Of a stretch of 25,268 nt of DNA, positions 1 to 5,206 are shown in pieces (within the stretch, counting starts at the first letter, position 1; each line of letters starts with the position of its first letter). Origin of the DNA: a virus. Made by a program: the position numbers and the translations under genes. Under the pieces are notes generated by a model that was given only the letters and a program-made list of their open reading frames with translations, was not told the DNA's origin and searched no databases. The stretch lies in the IMG/VR virus record IMGVR_UViG_3300047300_000530, positions 1 to 25,268 of that record; one strand, given 5' to 3'.

Positions 1-188
1 GTTTTGCCCCGATTCGCACCCAAAATGCATGTAATCCCCGCCAAAATCAATCGCGGCGGCATTGGGCGGCATGGATTCGAATGGAAAAGTACTAATAGAC
101 GGCGCATGGCGCACGGATTGGCGCATGGCGTGGCGCATTGGGCGCACGGCGGGCGGGTTTGCGGGCGGTTTGCCCCGATGGAATGCGA
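1..188. other. G/T-rich GCGC-rich non-coding tract (left copy)
   Basis: I see no convincing gene here. From about position 84 to 240 the plus strand is dominated by G and T and by the words GCGCATGG, GGCGCA, GGCGGGCGGG and GGGCGGTTTG, strung together without a fixed period. The last part runs into the 3' end of the leftward HNH gene. Open frames across it carry only Trp/Arg/Gly/Ala/His-rich low-complexity sequence and have no ribosome binding site. The same vocabulary recurs at 2431-2860 in the same orientation, so the tract is probably a related non-coding element. Its function is unknown. Confidence 0.5.
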
Positions 189-623
189 TTAGGTTAGATC
201 GCCGCGCATGGCGGCGGGGTAATCGTGCGCGGTTAGGGTTTGCGCGCCATTGGATCGGTAATATATAAATTGTCCCCGCGCTTCGCTTGCCGTCTTCAGG
301 GAATGATGCCCGGCGCACAATGATTGGAACAAATTACGGGCGAACGATTGACCGCCAATAATGCGCCACGGGAAAACGTGGTCAACGTGGACCGCTAACG
401 TAACCCGGTTTTCAAGGTTGCAAGCTTGGCACAATGGAACCCGTGATAACTGAGCGGCGCGTATGCTTTCCCATAACCTTGTCTTATATGCGCGATTGGA
501 TTCTAGGCGCGTGGCACTTAGGCGCGGTTTGCCGCCGTGAGCTTCACAGTGCGCCGAACCGGGCACCCGTGGCGCTTCACACCGTAAAGCTTCGCACTTA
601 GTAAATTGAGGGAAAACGGGCAT
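189..623 (-). CDS. HNH endonuclease
   Basis: A 144-residue protein with a C-terminal HNH fold. A CQAC pair near residues 69-72 is followed by VDHVFPWR (about 81-88, with the DH catalytic pair), then NLFQSLC..HHS.KTA.E..G (about 97-114). The spacing C-x2-C ... DH ... N ... C-x2-HH matches free-standing phage HNH nucleases, which often sit beside terminase genes and can assist packaging or act as homing enzymes. An N-terminal set of Cys/His residues (CEALRCEAP...HCEAHGG) may bind another zinc. The ATG is at 623; the Shine-Dalgarno is weak (GGG very close to the start). It is transcribed away from the rightward unit beginning at 651. Base use matches the G+C-rich left block. The family call is firm; its role in this phage is inference, and no terminase is visible in the window. 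Confidence 0.85.
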   Translation of the reverse strand: MPVFPQFTKCEALRCEAPRVPGSAHCEAHGGKPRLSATRLESNRAYKTRLWESIRAAQLSRVPLCQACNLENRVTLAVHVDHVFPWRIIGGQSFARNLFQSLCAGHHSLKTASEARGQFIYYRSNGAQTLTAHDYPAAMRGDLT

Positions 624-650
624 ACCCGATCATTGTATGGGGTTTTTCTA

Positions 651-705
651 TTGAGCCGTGTTAAGTAATTTTGCTATGATGACGTCATGCGCTAATAGTG
701 GCGCA
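651..705 (+). promoter_or_regulatory. Extended -10 sigma70 promoter with palindromic operator-like site
   Basis: A -35-like TTGAGC (651-656), an 18-bp spacer and a TATGAT -10 (675-680) preceded by TGC, making an extended -10. A perfect 10-bp palindrome, ATGACGTCAT (679-688), overlaps the end of the -10 and the expected start point. A second inverted repeat, TGCGC-N8-GCGCA (688-705), follows. The position suits regulated transcription of the 729-2404 genes. The promoter is read from sequence only; a regulator for the palindrome is not identified. Confidence 0.65.
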
Positions 706-728
706 AAATTGAAAACCGGAGTATTAAA

Positions 729-995
729 TTGGACAAAAAAACTTATCAAATAACGCGCCGTTCAATTCGCGAAAACGGATTGCGTTACACCGCGCACGTT
801 GCCGCTGAAACTTCAAATTTTGCCGCGCTTGAAATTTGCGACAGCGTGGCAAACCTTATCAAACAAACCGATTGGCTCGCCATGCGCGCACAATTTGCCC
901 GCAATGAAACCGCCGCCATTGCATTCAAGCTCACGATGCGGCAATGGCTTGATCGCCGTGGAATGGATTTTCCGATCATATGGGGCAAACAATGA
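729..995 (+). CDS. Small unknown protein, first gene of the left unit
   Basis: An 88-residue, mostly helical protein of no recognised family. I chose the TTG at 729 because GGAG lies seven bases upstream (718-721) and no ATG is available in frame nearby. The N-terminal part is basic and polar (KKTYQITRRSIRENG). The remainder is Ala-rich and ends in a WLDRRGMDFPIIWG segment. No Cys cluster, signal peptide or membrane segment is seen. It follows the 651-680 promoter directly, so it is likely the most strongly transcribed gene of the unit. Its stop overlaps the start of the next gene in an ATGA. Codons are rich in GCG, GCC and CGC, like the rest of the left block and unlike the phage genes to the right. 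Confidence 0.65.
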   Translation: MDKKTYQITRRSIRENGLRYTAHVAAETSNFAALEICDSVANLIKQTDWLAMRAQFARNETAAIAFKLTMRQWLDRRGMDFPIIWGKQ

Positions 996-1072
996 AAACC
1001 AAAATTCTTGATATCGCGCTTGCAGTAGCGCTTGGCATCATGTTTGCCGCTTTTTTGTTCGCGGGCATTTAA
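992..1072 (+). CDS. 26-residue single-pass membrane peptide
   Basis: A very short frame beginning at the ATG that overlaps the previous stop (ATGA). After MKTKILD it is almost wholly hydrophobic (Ile, Ala, Leu, Val, Gly, Met, Phe) and ends AFLFAGI, so it would form one membrane-spanning helix or an uncleaved signal-like peptide. The coupling, the clean Lys-then-hydrophobic pattern and the absence of space for another gene support it. Function is unknown; many phages encode such micro-membrane proteins. Confidence 0.5.
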   Translation: MKTKILDIALAVALGIMFAAFLFAGI

Positions 1073-1097
1073 AAACCATCACTTTATAGGATAAGAC

Positions 1098-1826
1098 ATG
1101 AAAAACACACAAACCGCGCTTGCCGCCGCTTTTTCACAATCCCCCGTTCGGGTCCATTTCGTGCCCGTTTCAAATAACAGCAAAACCGGACCAATCCCCG
1201 TCACCTATTCGGAACGCGCTACTTGCCCGCTATCGTGCCCGCATTATCGCTCTGATTGTTATGCCGAAGATTACTACACAAAAATGACATGGGATAAGGT
1301 GCCGATGCGCGGCGGCGATTGGCACGATTTAATTATGAGCATTTCAAGCTTGCCGGCGGGTCAATTGTGGCGGCATAACGTGGCGGGCGATTTACCCGGC
1401 GACAATGAAACCGTGGACCCCGTGGCGCTTGGTTACTTAGTGCGCGCAAACATTGGCAAGCGCGGTTTCACTTACACACACAAACACACACCGGAAGCGC
1501 TTAAGTGGATTCGCCATGCGAACAATTGGGGATTCACAATTAATTTAAGCGCCGATGATGCCGGGCACGCCGATACCCTAGCCGATACGGGCGCGGGTCC
1601 GGTTGTTTGTATCGTGCCAAGCGATACACCGGAAAAAACGCAAACCCCGGCGGGGCGTGACATTGTTGTTTGCCCCGCGCAAACGCGCCCTGATGTAACG
1701 TGCGCCACTTGCGGTTTGTGTCAGCGGCAAAACCGGGCGGTGATTGTAGGTTTCCGGGCGCATGGCACCCGCGCCAAAATCACAAACGAAAAAGCGCGGC
1801 GCGTGATTCCAATCGCCAAAATTTGA
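1098..1826 (+). CDS. Cysteine-cluster phage protein, DUF7227-like
   Basis: A 242-residue protein and the largest product of the left unit. Conserved-looking blocks in order are: RVHFVPVSNNSKTGPIPV (about 18-35), the Cys cluster CPLSCPHYRSDCYAE (about 43-57), LWRHNVAGDLPGDNE (about 90-104), GFTYTHKHTPEAL (about 123-135), GFTINLSADDAGHADTLAD (about 150-168), then VVCPAQ...VTCATCGLCQ (about 190-209) and VIVGFRAHGTR (about 215-225). From memory this pattern matches a phage family of unknown function now named DUF7227; I cannot run a search. The two Cys clusters suggest zinc or iron-sulphur binding, and the layout recalls the phage Gp37/Gp68 (DUF5131) proteins, which have radical-SAM-like folds; that link is speculative. 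The ATG has AGGA seven bases upstream. Its stop forms a repeated stop-SD-start cassette with the next gene. Confidence 0.75.
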   Translation: MKNTQTALAAAFSQSPVRVHFVPVSNNSKTGPIPVTYSERATCPLSCPHYRSDCYAEDYYTKMTWDKVPMRGGDWHDLIMSISSLPAGQLWRHNVAGDLPGDNETVDPVALGYLVRANIGKRGFTYTHKHTPEALKWIRHANNWGFTINLSADDAGHADTLADTGAGPVVCIVPSDTPEKTQTPAGRDIVVCPAQTRPDVTCATCGLCQRQNRAVIVGFRAHGTRAKITNEKARRVIPIAKI

Positions 1827-1836
1827 GGGGCAAATA

Positions 1837-1980
1837 ATGAAAAAACAATTTGCTGAAGTTAAGACGCGCTACTTTGCAAAAAAATTAATGCCGTGGGCTT
1901 GCATCATTGTGCAAGTTAATGGCGGTTTTTTGGGCTTTGAATGTGCCGCCGATTATCAAAATTGGCGAAAACAAAAATGA
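1837..1980 (+). CDS. Small basic unknown protein (47 residues)
   Basis: An ATG-initiated frame preceded by GAGGGGC seven bases upstream, within a stop-SD-start cassette that recurs at 1978-1997. The product is rich in Lys and aromatic residues, with a short central hydrophobic stretch (MPWACIIVQVNGGFLGF) and two Cys. The ending YQNWRKQK resembles small phage host-interaction peptides only in size. No family is recognised. Support comes from the strong cassette, the tight packing and the codon use shared with its neighbours. Confidence 0.6.
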   Translation: MKKQFAEVKTRYFAKKLMPWACIIVQVNGGFLGFECAADYQNWRKQK

Positions 1981-1990
1981 GGGGCAAATA

Positions 1991-2188
1991 ATGAAAAGTT
2001 ACATTAGAAAAAGTTATGCATTTAAAGATGATCGAATGATTGTTTTTAATGGTCACATAAAAAGTGAAACCGCTATAAAGCGCGGTTTTTCTCATGTGAC
2101 GTTATCAATTTTTGATGCATCGGGAAAGGGGCGCGGGGAAAATCGCCGTTTTTCCTATCCGTTCGCCACAATGAAACCGTTTTTTTGA
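1991..2188 (+). CDS. Small unknown protein (65 residues)
   Basis: It starts at the ATG inside the second copy of the TGAGGGGCAAATAATG cassette. The protein alternates polar and hydrophobic residues (RMIVFNGHIKSETAI, SHVTLSIFDASGKG, RRFSYPFATMKPFF) in a way that suits a small beta-rich fold. No catalytic motif, signal or membrane segment is visible. A further in-frame upstream extension exists but would bypass the cassette and overlap the previous gene, so I reject it. The function is unknown. Confidence 0.6.
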   Translation: MKSYIRKSYAFKDDRMIVFNGHIKSETAIKRGFSHVTLSIFDASGKGRGENRRFSYPFATMKPFF

Positions 2189-2197
2189 GGGGCAATA

Positions 2198-2404
2198 ATG
2201 AAAATTCCACGGATTGGAGAACGGGTGCGCTATGCGCCCGCTTTTTTGGCAAGCATTGCCGCACCGGGTTGGAAAACGCGCCGGGGCACAATTGTGCAAG
2301 TAAATGGACCCGTTCGCCACAATGGTCCGATGTACTTGAAAATTCAATGGGACAATGCCGGCGAACCTAGCGGGGCGCTTTCCTGTAACGTCAAAATAGT
2401 CTAA
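2198..2404 (+). CDS. Small beta-rich SH3/KOW-like phage protein
   Basis: A 68-residue protein starting at the ATG of the third (one base shorter) copy of the stop-SD-start cassette. The pattern PRIGERVRYAPAFLASI...RRGTIVQVNGP...YLKIQWDNAGE...NVKIV is typical of small phage proteins with an SH3-like barrel: a Gly-x-Arg-Val-Arg-Tyr strand, a turn, a Gly-Thr-Ile-Val strand and an Ile-x-Trp strand. Such proteins are common and have no assigned function. It is the last gene of the left unit; an intrinsic terminator begins two bases after its stop. Confidence 0.65.
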   Translation: MKIPRIGERVRYAPAFLASIAAPGWKTRRGTIVQVNGPVRHNGPMYLKIQWDNAGEPSGALSCNVKIV

Positions 2405-2405
2405 T

Positions 2406-2430
2406 CCGGGGTTCGCCCCGGTTTTTTTTT
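2406..2430 (+). terminator. Intrinsic terminator of the left unit
   Basis: A perfect six-base-pair GC stem, CCGGGG (2406-2411) and CCCCGG (2416-2421), is closed by a stable TTCG tetraloop and followed by nine T residues (2422-2430). This is a textbook rho-independent terminator. It lies directly after the 2198-2404 gene, so it closes the rightward transcription unit and insulates the sequence to the right. Confidence 0.95.
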
Positions 2431-2860
2431 GCCGTGCGCGGGTAACCGTGCGCGGGTTCGCCATTGGTTCGCCAATTGTGCGCGGCACGGGTTCGCCCGT
2501 GAAAATTTAGGTTAGCGCCGGGGATTTGCCATGCGCGGCACCCGTGCGCGGGTTATGCCATGCGCGGCGGGTTTGCGCGTGACGGGGCAATTGTGCGCCC
2601 GTGCGCTAGCGTGGAGCGGGGCATTGTGGCGGGTTTCATGGCATGGCGGCGCTTGGCACGGGTGCGGGCGGCGCGGGTGCGCTTGGCGGGTTTTGCGGCA
2701 TTGTGGCGCGTGGCGCGGGTGCGCGTGGCGCGTGGCATAGCGGGCGGCATTGTGGCGGGTTTTTAGCGCGTGGCGGGGCATTGTGGCGCGGCGCGTGGCG
2801 GTTTTTATTGTGGCGGGGCGCGCATGCGGCAAGCTTGCAAACCCTTGATTTATAACGGTT
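2431..2860. repeat. GCGC-rich, G/T-skewed degenerate repeat tract (right copy)
   Basis: About 430 bases without a credible gene. Short words recur irregularly: CCGTGCGCGGGT three times, GCCATGCGCGGC twice, and ATTGTGGCG five times (starting near 2622, 2699, 2748, 2779 and 2807, at shrinking intervals of about 77, 49, 31 and 28). GCGC is extremely frequent, and in the line 2641-2700 I count 46 of 60 bases as G or C. The plus strand is strongly G over C and poor in A. Every open frame across it encodes Arg/Ala/Gly/Trp low-complexity sequence. A 10-bp palindrome, GCAAGCTTGC, sits at 2829-2838. It could be a cis-acting site, a structured RNA or decaying repeat DNA; nothing in the sequence decides. 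Confidence 0.6.
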
Positions 2861-2873
2861 TTTTCGTTTTTTC

Positions 2874-2924
2874 AGCGCTTGGCGCTTGGCGGTTTGCGCC
2901 TATTATCCCTATTCCCGACACGGG
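2874..2924. other. Hairpin-forming segment left of the 9-bp repeats
   Basis: The segment contains a direct repeat of GCGCTTG (2876-2889), an inverted repeat GGCGC-N10-GCGCC (2881-2900), and a small CCCG-ACA-CGGG hairpin (2914-2924). There is no gene. It forms the last G+C-rich part of the left block just before the direct repeats. Confidence 0.4.
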
Positions 2925-2929
2925 TAAAG

Positions 2930-2965
2930 GGTTGTAAGAATTGTAAGGATTGTAAGAATTGTAAG
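2930..2965. repeat. Four tandem 9-bp direct repeats (iteron-like)
   Basis: Four head-to-tail copies of RRTTGTAAG occur: GGTTGTAAG, AATTGTAAG, GATTGTAAG and AATTGTAAG, with no spacer. They are followed by AATC and a run of seven G (2970-2976), and then by A-rich sequence (2977-2984, 3007-3016). Tandem short repeats beside an A+T-rich stretch are typical of iteron-type origins or regulator-binding arrays. The array lies exactly where base composition changes. No initiator gene is identified in the window, so an origin role is inference. Confidence 0.7.
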
Positions 2966-2977
2966 AATCGGGGGGGT

Positions 2978-2996
2978 AAAAAATTGGGTAGACCCA
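2978..2996 (-). terminator. Possible weak terminator of the leftward early operon
   Basis: Read on the minus strand there is a four-base-pair stem, TGGG-TCTA-CCCA, followed by ATTTTTT. It lies about 35 bases beyond the last leftward gene (stop at 3032). The stem is short, so this is a weak candidate. No better terminator is visible between 2860 and 3031. Confidence 0.3.
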
Positions 2997-3031
2997 CTAG
3001 TCATTTTTAAAAAAAAAATTGAAATGCCTTT

Positions 3032-3220
3032 TTACTTTTTCACTGGCTGGCTGCATTCTGATATTTTTTTGTCGCCGCCAGAAAAATTATTATTATTTTC
3101 ACCGTCCTCTTTAAATCCGTGAGCGTAAGCTGCCCTGGCTACCGACAGTGCTTTTGCTTTGGTAGAAAACGGTCCTTTTGATCCCCAGAACCATTTTCCG
3201 TTGACGTTTCGCAGCGGCAT
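3032..3220 (-). CDS. Small conserved phage protein of unknown function
   Basis: A 62-residue protein. The N-terminal half, MPLRNVNGKWFWGSKGPFSTKAKALSV..AAYAHGFKE (about 1-40, shown here in part), matches a pattern seen in many phage proteins: a short strand with Gly-x-Trp-x-Trp-Gly, a Lys/Ala-rich helix and an Ala-Tyr-x-x-Gly end. Its tail is Asn- and Lys-rich and probably disordered. It is the last gene of the leftward early operon and starts nine bases after the previous stop. No function is known for the pattern. Confidence 0.65.
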   Translation of the reverse strand: MPLRNVNGKWFWGSKGPFSTKAKALSVARAAYAHGFKEDGENNNNFSGGDKKISECSQPVKK

Positions 3221-3229
3221 ATTAATCTC

Positions 3230-3625
3230 TTATTTCAAGAATCTAAGTTTATACAGCGTAGAGTTAATCAGGTCTGCAATTTCATCCACAATATTTTGAA
3301 GTTCGCTGTCTTGCGGGAATCGCTGTTGGCGTCTTAGCGTTTCAACCTCAGTCTTGAGATATTCAAGGTAAGCAACGGGTTGATCTGGGAGTTTGTAATC
3401 ATTCGTGAAATCGTGAAGCAGTCCATATTTACCTTGGAATGCCTCAACAAATGAGTCCACTAAATCCCCAATTTCTCCGTAAAATAATTCTAATGCTTTA
3501 TGCTCGGAGTAGCTGCGAGTCGTTAAGTGAAGAATGTGGGCATTGGTCACACTGTGAAGCAAACACATGGTGAACTGCATCACTGGATCGTTGGATTTGG
3601 CTTCGATGCTTGCGACAAACTTCAT
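3230..3625 (-). CDS. Helical, Dps/ferritin-like phage protein (DUF5856-like)
   Basis: A 131-residue, almost wholly helical protein. I chose the ATG at 3625 (MKFVASIEAK) because GGAG lies five bases upstream; an upstream extension has no such site. The heart of the protein has well-placed His, Glu and Asp: SVTNAHILHLTTRSYSEHKAL, then FYGEIGDLVDSFVEAFQGKYG. This resembles phage proteins with a Dps- or ferritin-like four-helix bundle that I recall as DUF5856; the match is from memory. His38-, Glu- and Asp-type ligands could bind metal, but nothing proves it. It follows the HNH-like gene after a 78-base gap in the same operon. The role is unknown. Confidence 0.6.
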   Translation of the reverse strand: MKFVASIEAKSNDPVMQFTMCLLHSVTNAHILHLTTRSYSEHKALELFYGEIGDLVDSFVEAFQGKYGLLHDFTNDYKLPDQPVAYLEYLKTEVETLRRQQRFPQDSELQNIVDEIADLINSTLYKLRFLK

Positions 3626-3703
3626 GTTAACTCCAAAAAGATGGGGGACGAATCCCCCAACAGGGGAAGGCAACTGCTTGAGAGGAGAACTCTGGCGACC
3701 CTG

Positions 3704-4036
3704 TCATTCGAATTTTCCCACATCTGGCAAAGGAATACCAGAAATCCATTCTCTGTTCATTATCAAAGTCTCAATTGTTTTTTTGTGTGCGTTAATCCAC
3801 ATTTCTTTTCTTTGTTCTTTTGTTAAGTTAGACCCTTGATCTATTTCATAGTGACATGACAGGCAAAGTGCAGCAGTGTAAATGTCGCTGGCTTTGATTC
3901 CCTTTCCCTTACCAAATTCCGACCAATTGGCATGAGCCGCCTGGACGTTGTCACTGTTGCCACAATGTTGACACCGCAGTGAAGCAACCAGCTTTAACAA
4001 TTTTTGGCTTCTGACATATTCAGTCTTTGGATACAT
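3704..4036 (-). CDS. YbcO/DUF1364-like HNH-fold recombination nuclease
   Basis: A 110-residue protein with C-x2-C (CQHC, about 22-25), QAAHANW (about 32-38), GKGKGIKASD (about 41-50) and ALCLSCHYEIDQG (about 56-68). This order matches the lambdoid YbcO/DUF1364 group, small HNH-fold proteins encoded in the nin regions of phages and linked to recombination or Holliday-junction processing. Nearby NinB-like and VRR-NUC genes support that role. The ATG at 4036 overlaps the upstream TGA; a TTG one codon earlier is better spaced from AAGGAG and could be used instead. The fold assignment is good, while the exact activity is inference. Confidence 0.7.
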   Translation of the reverse strand: MYPKTEYVRSQKLLKLVASLRCQHCGNSDNVQAAHANWSEFGKGKGIKASDIYTAALCLSCHYEIDQGSNLTKEQRKEMWINAHKKTIETLIMNREWISGIPLPDVGKFE

Positions 4037-4326
4037 CAAGTGTTTTTCTCCTTGAGGATTGACTCCGCGCTAGTAGCCGCTTGCAACTTTGTTAAGCACG
4101 ACTGATTGATCGCCGAAAAATCTTCTTCCATCAGACCAACCCATGTGCGTTTAGGCTCCCATCCAAGTGATGTAGCAATTCTGATTGCCGCCGACTTGTC
4201 AATCACAGGCTCTGCCTGTGCCAATACTTCTTTGATAACAGGTATTGCTTTTTTTTTCGCATTCCAATTAGCAAGATTGGCTTCAAGCGCCTCTAGCGCA
4301 ATTATCAGTGCTTCTTTTTCAGTCAT
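4036..4326 (-). CDS. Small unknown phage protein (MTEKEAL type)
   Basis: A 96-residue protein with a strong AAGGAG seven bases before its ATG. It begins TEKEALIIALEALE and later has PVIKEVLAQAEPVIDKSAAIRIATSLGWEPKRTWVGL. The opening helix followed by an IKEVLAQAE-like helix is common in short phage early proteins of unknown function. The tail is polar. There is no catalytic motif or membrane segment. It lies between the NinB-like gene and the YbcO-like gene and overlaps the latter start, so it is translated with the recombination genes. Confidence 0.6.
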   Translation of the reverse strand: MTEKEALIIALEALEANLANWNAKKKAIPVIKEVLAQAEPVIDKSAAIRIATSLGWEPKRTWVGLMEEDFSAINQSCLTKLQAATSAESILKEKNT

Positions 4327-4328
4327 AG

Positions 4329-4739
4329 CTACTCCTTAAAAGTGATTCCGTTGTCTGCGCCCCAGGCATGGAGCCAGTCGATAAATTCGGTTGCTTGCTC
4401 TGTTGTGAAACTTCGTGTTTGCATCCCTAACTGAACAATTCCGGTCTTGTCTAGGCTCGGAACAATCTTGCCTTGATTGATTCCCGCATCCCTTACAAAC
4501 TGGTCAACCAAAAACCGTTTCCAGCTTTCCGCATCCCATCTTGAACCCATGTGTTCAGCTTGCTTTGCAATCTCACCAATCATGGCGTGATACTTTTCCT
4601 CTTGTTCACGACTTTTTTTAGGCTCGGTGATTGTTAAGGTTAACACATTTCCAGCCTGCAATCTAGCTTTTATTCTTGGCATCAGGTCTAGGATCGTCTG
4701 GTGAGCCTGCTGGTAGTTAAAGAGTTTAAATTCAGCCAC
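4329..4739 (-). CDS. ninB: NinB-like recombination protein
   Basis: A 136-residue protein with the hallmarks of NinB, the lambda ORF protein family that acts in RecF/Beta-type recombination as a recombination mediator. The visible features are an N-terminal EFKLFNYQQAHQTIL strand-helix, LTLTITEPKKSREQEEKYHAMIGEIAKQ (about 38-65, shown in part), then a WDAESWKRFLVDQFVRD helix, KTGIVQLGMQTRSFTTEQATEFIDWLHAW and a C-terminal FKE. I placed the start at the GTG at 4739, where GGGG lies six bases upstream and the gene overlaps the end of the VRR-NUC gene by eight bases. Family length is about 140-150 residues, so it is complete. DNA binding and partner are not shown by sequence. Confidence 0.85.
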   Translation of the reverse strand: MAEFKLFNYQQAHQTILDLMPRIKARLQAGNVLTLTITEPKKSREQEEKYHAMIGEIAKQAEHMGSRWDAESWKRFLVDQFVRDAGINQGKIVPSLDKTGIVQLGMQTRSFTTEQATEFIDWLHAWGADNGITFKE

Positions 4740-5001
4740 GCAATACCCCAATCATTCTTAAAGCCGCCTCAGGGCTATCAATTCTTGCCAACGTACCACC
4801 AGACCAATTCTCGAAAAAGTCGGCTTGTAGCTTCGTTAAACGCTTTTTGGAGCCACTTTTGCACTCGACCAAGAATGTGTGACCCTTGTAGCCAACCAAA
4901 AGGTCAACAGGCAAGCCAATTATCCAGACATACGCACCTGCTGCGCGTAATGCTGAAACGATCTGATCTTGCGTTGCGTCAACCCTGGCGGCGTATCTCA
5001 T
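4732..5001 (-). CDS. VRR-NUC domain nuclease
   Basis: An 89-residue PD-(D/E)xK nuclease of the minimal phage VRR-NUC type. An N-terminal helix (QDQIVSALRAAGAYV) is followed by the catalytic core: Asp in PVDLLVGYKG (about 32-41), then the VECK motif (about 46-49), and a downstream helix LTKLQADFFENWSGGTLARIDSPEAAL (shown in part). Phage VRR-NUC proteins cut branched DNA such as Holliday junctions or replication forks; here the gene sits beside NinB-like and YbcO-like genes. The ATG at 5001 overlaps the stop of one upstream frame in ATGA. It is a complete minimal domain. Confidence 0.85.
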   Translation of the reverse strand: MRYAARVDATQDQIVSALRAAGAYVWIIGLPVDLLVGYKGHTFLVECKSGSKKRLTKLQADFFENWSGGTLARIDSPEAALRMIGVLRG

Positions 5002-5206
5002 TGAGTCGCTCCGCTACTTTTTTTCCAAGGTCCGGAAAGTCCTTCTGAAAATTCTTCACCATGTATCTGGAGTGTTCGATATGGTTGATCGCTACTTGTG
5101 CATAGTGCTCCACCAGTCTGTTTTCTAGGTCTTCCAAGTACGTTGGGAATGTCTCCGGTAAGAATGAGTGCTTTCCTGATTCGGTGGGCTTCAATGAGGA
5201 TTCCAT
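4979..5206 (-). CDS. Helical unknown protein in the second frame of a two-frame locus
   Basis: A 75-residue frame whose latter part, TYLEDLENRLVEHYAQVAI...HSRYMVKNFQKDF...KVAERLNEIRRQG, reads like a genuine amphipathic helical protein. Its own ATG at 5206 has no clear ribosome binding site. It shares about 200 bases with the frame that starts at 5249 and carries a strong site. It ends inside the VRR-NUC gene, a 23-base overlap. The two frames may be one gene joined by frameshifting, an overlapping pair, or the result of a sequence error. The function is unknown. Confidence 0.5.
   Translation of the reverse strand: MESSLKPTESGKHSFLPETFPTYLEDLENRLVEHYAQVAINHIEHSRYMVKNFQKDFPDLGKKVAERLNEIRRQG

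Noticed and set aside
2056-2083. AACCGC/GCGGTT hairpin followed by T-run, terminator-like
   Set aside because: It lies in the middle of the 1991-2188 coding sequence, and the unit clearly continues to the strong terminator at 2406.
2512-2855. Several 65-106-codon frames on both strands in the GCGC-rich tract
   Set aside because: They encode only Arg/Ala/His/Pro or Gly/Trp low-complexity sequence, overlap each other in several frames and lack ribosome binding sites; stop codons are scarce because the DNA is G/C/T-rich and A-poor.
2431-2965. Repeats as a CRISPR array
   Set aside because: Repeat units are short, degenerate and irregularly spaced or directly adjacent, with no constant spacers and no cas genes.
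2849-3009. Frame reading the 9-bp repeats as a Cys-Lys-Asn repeat protein end
   Set aside because: It has no usable start with a ribosome binding site and the upstream part is not protein-like; a DNA-level repeat is a simpler explanation, though a decayed gene end cannot be ruled out.
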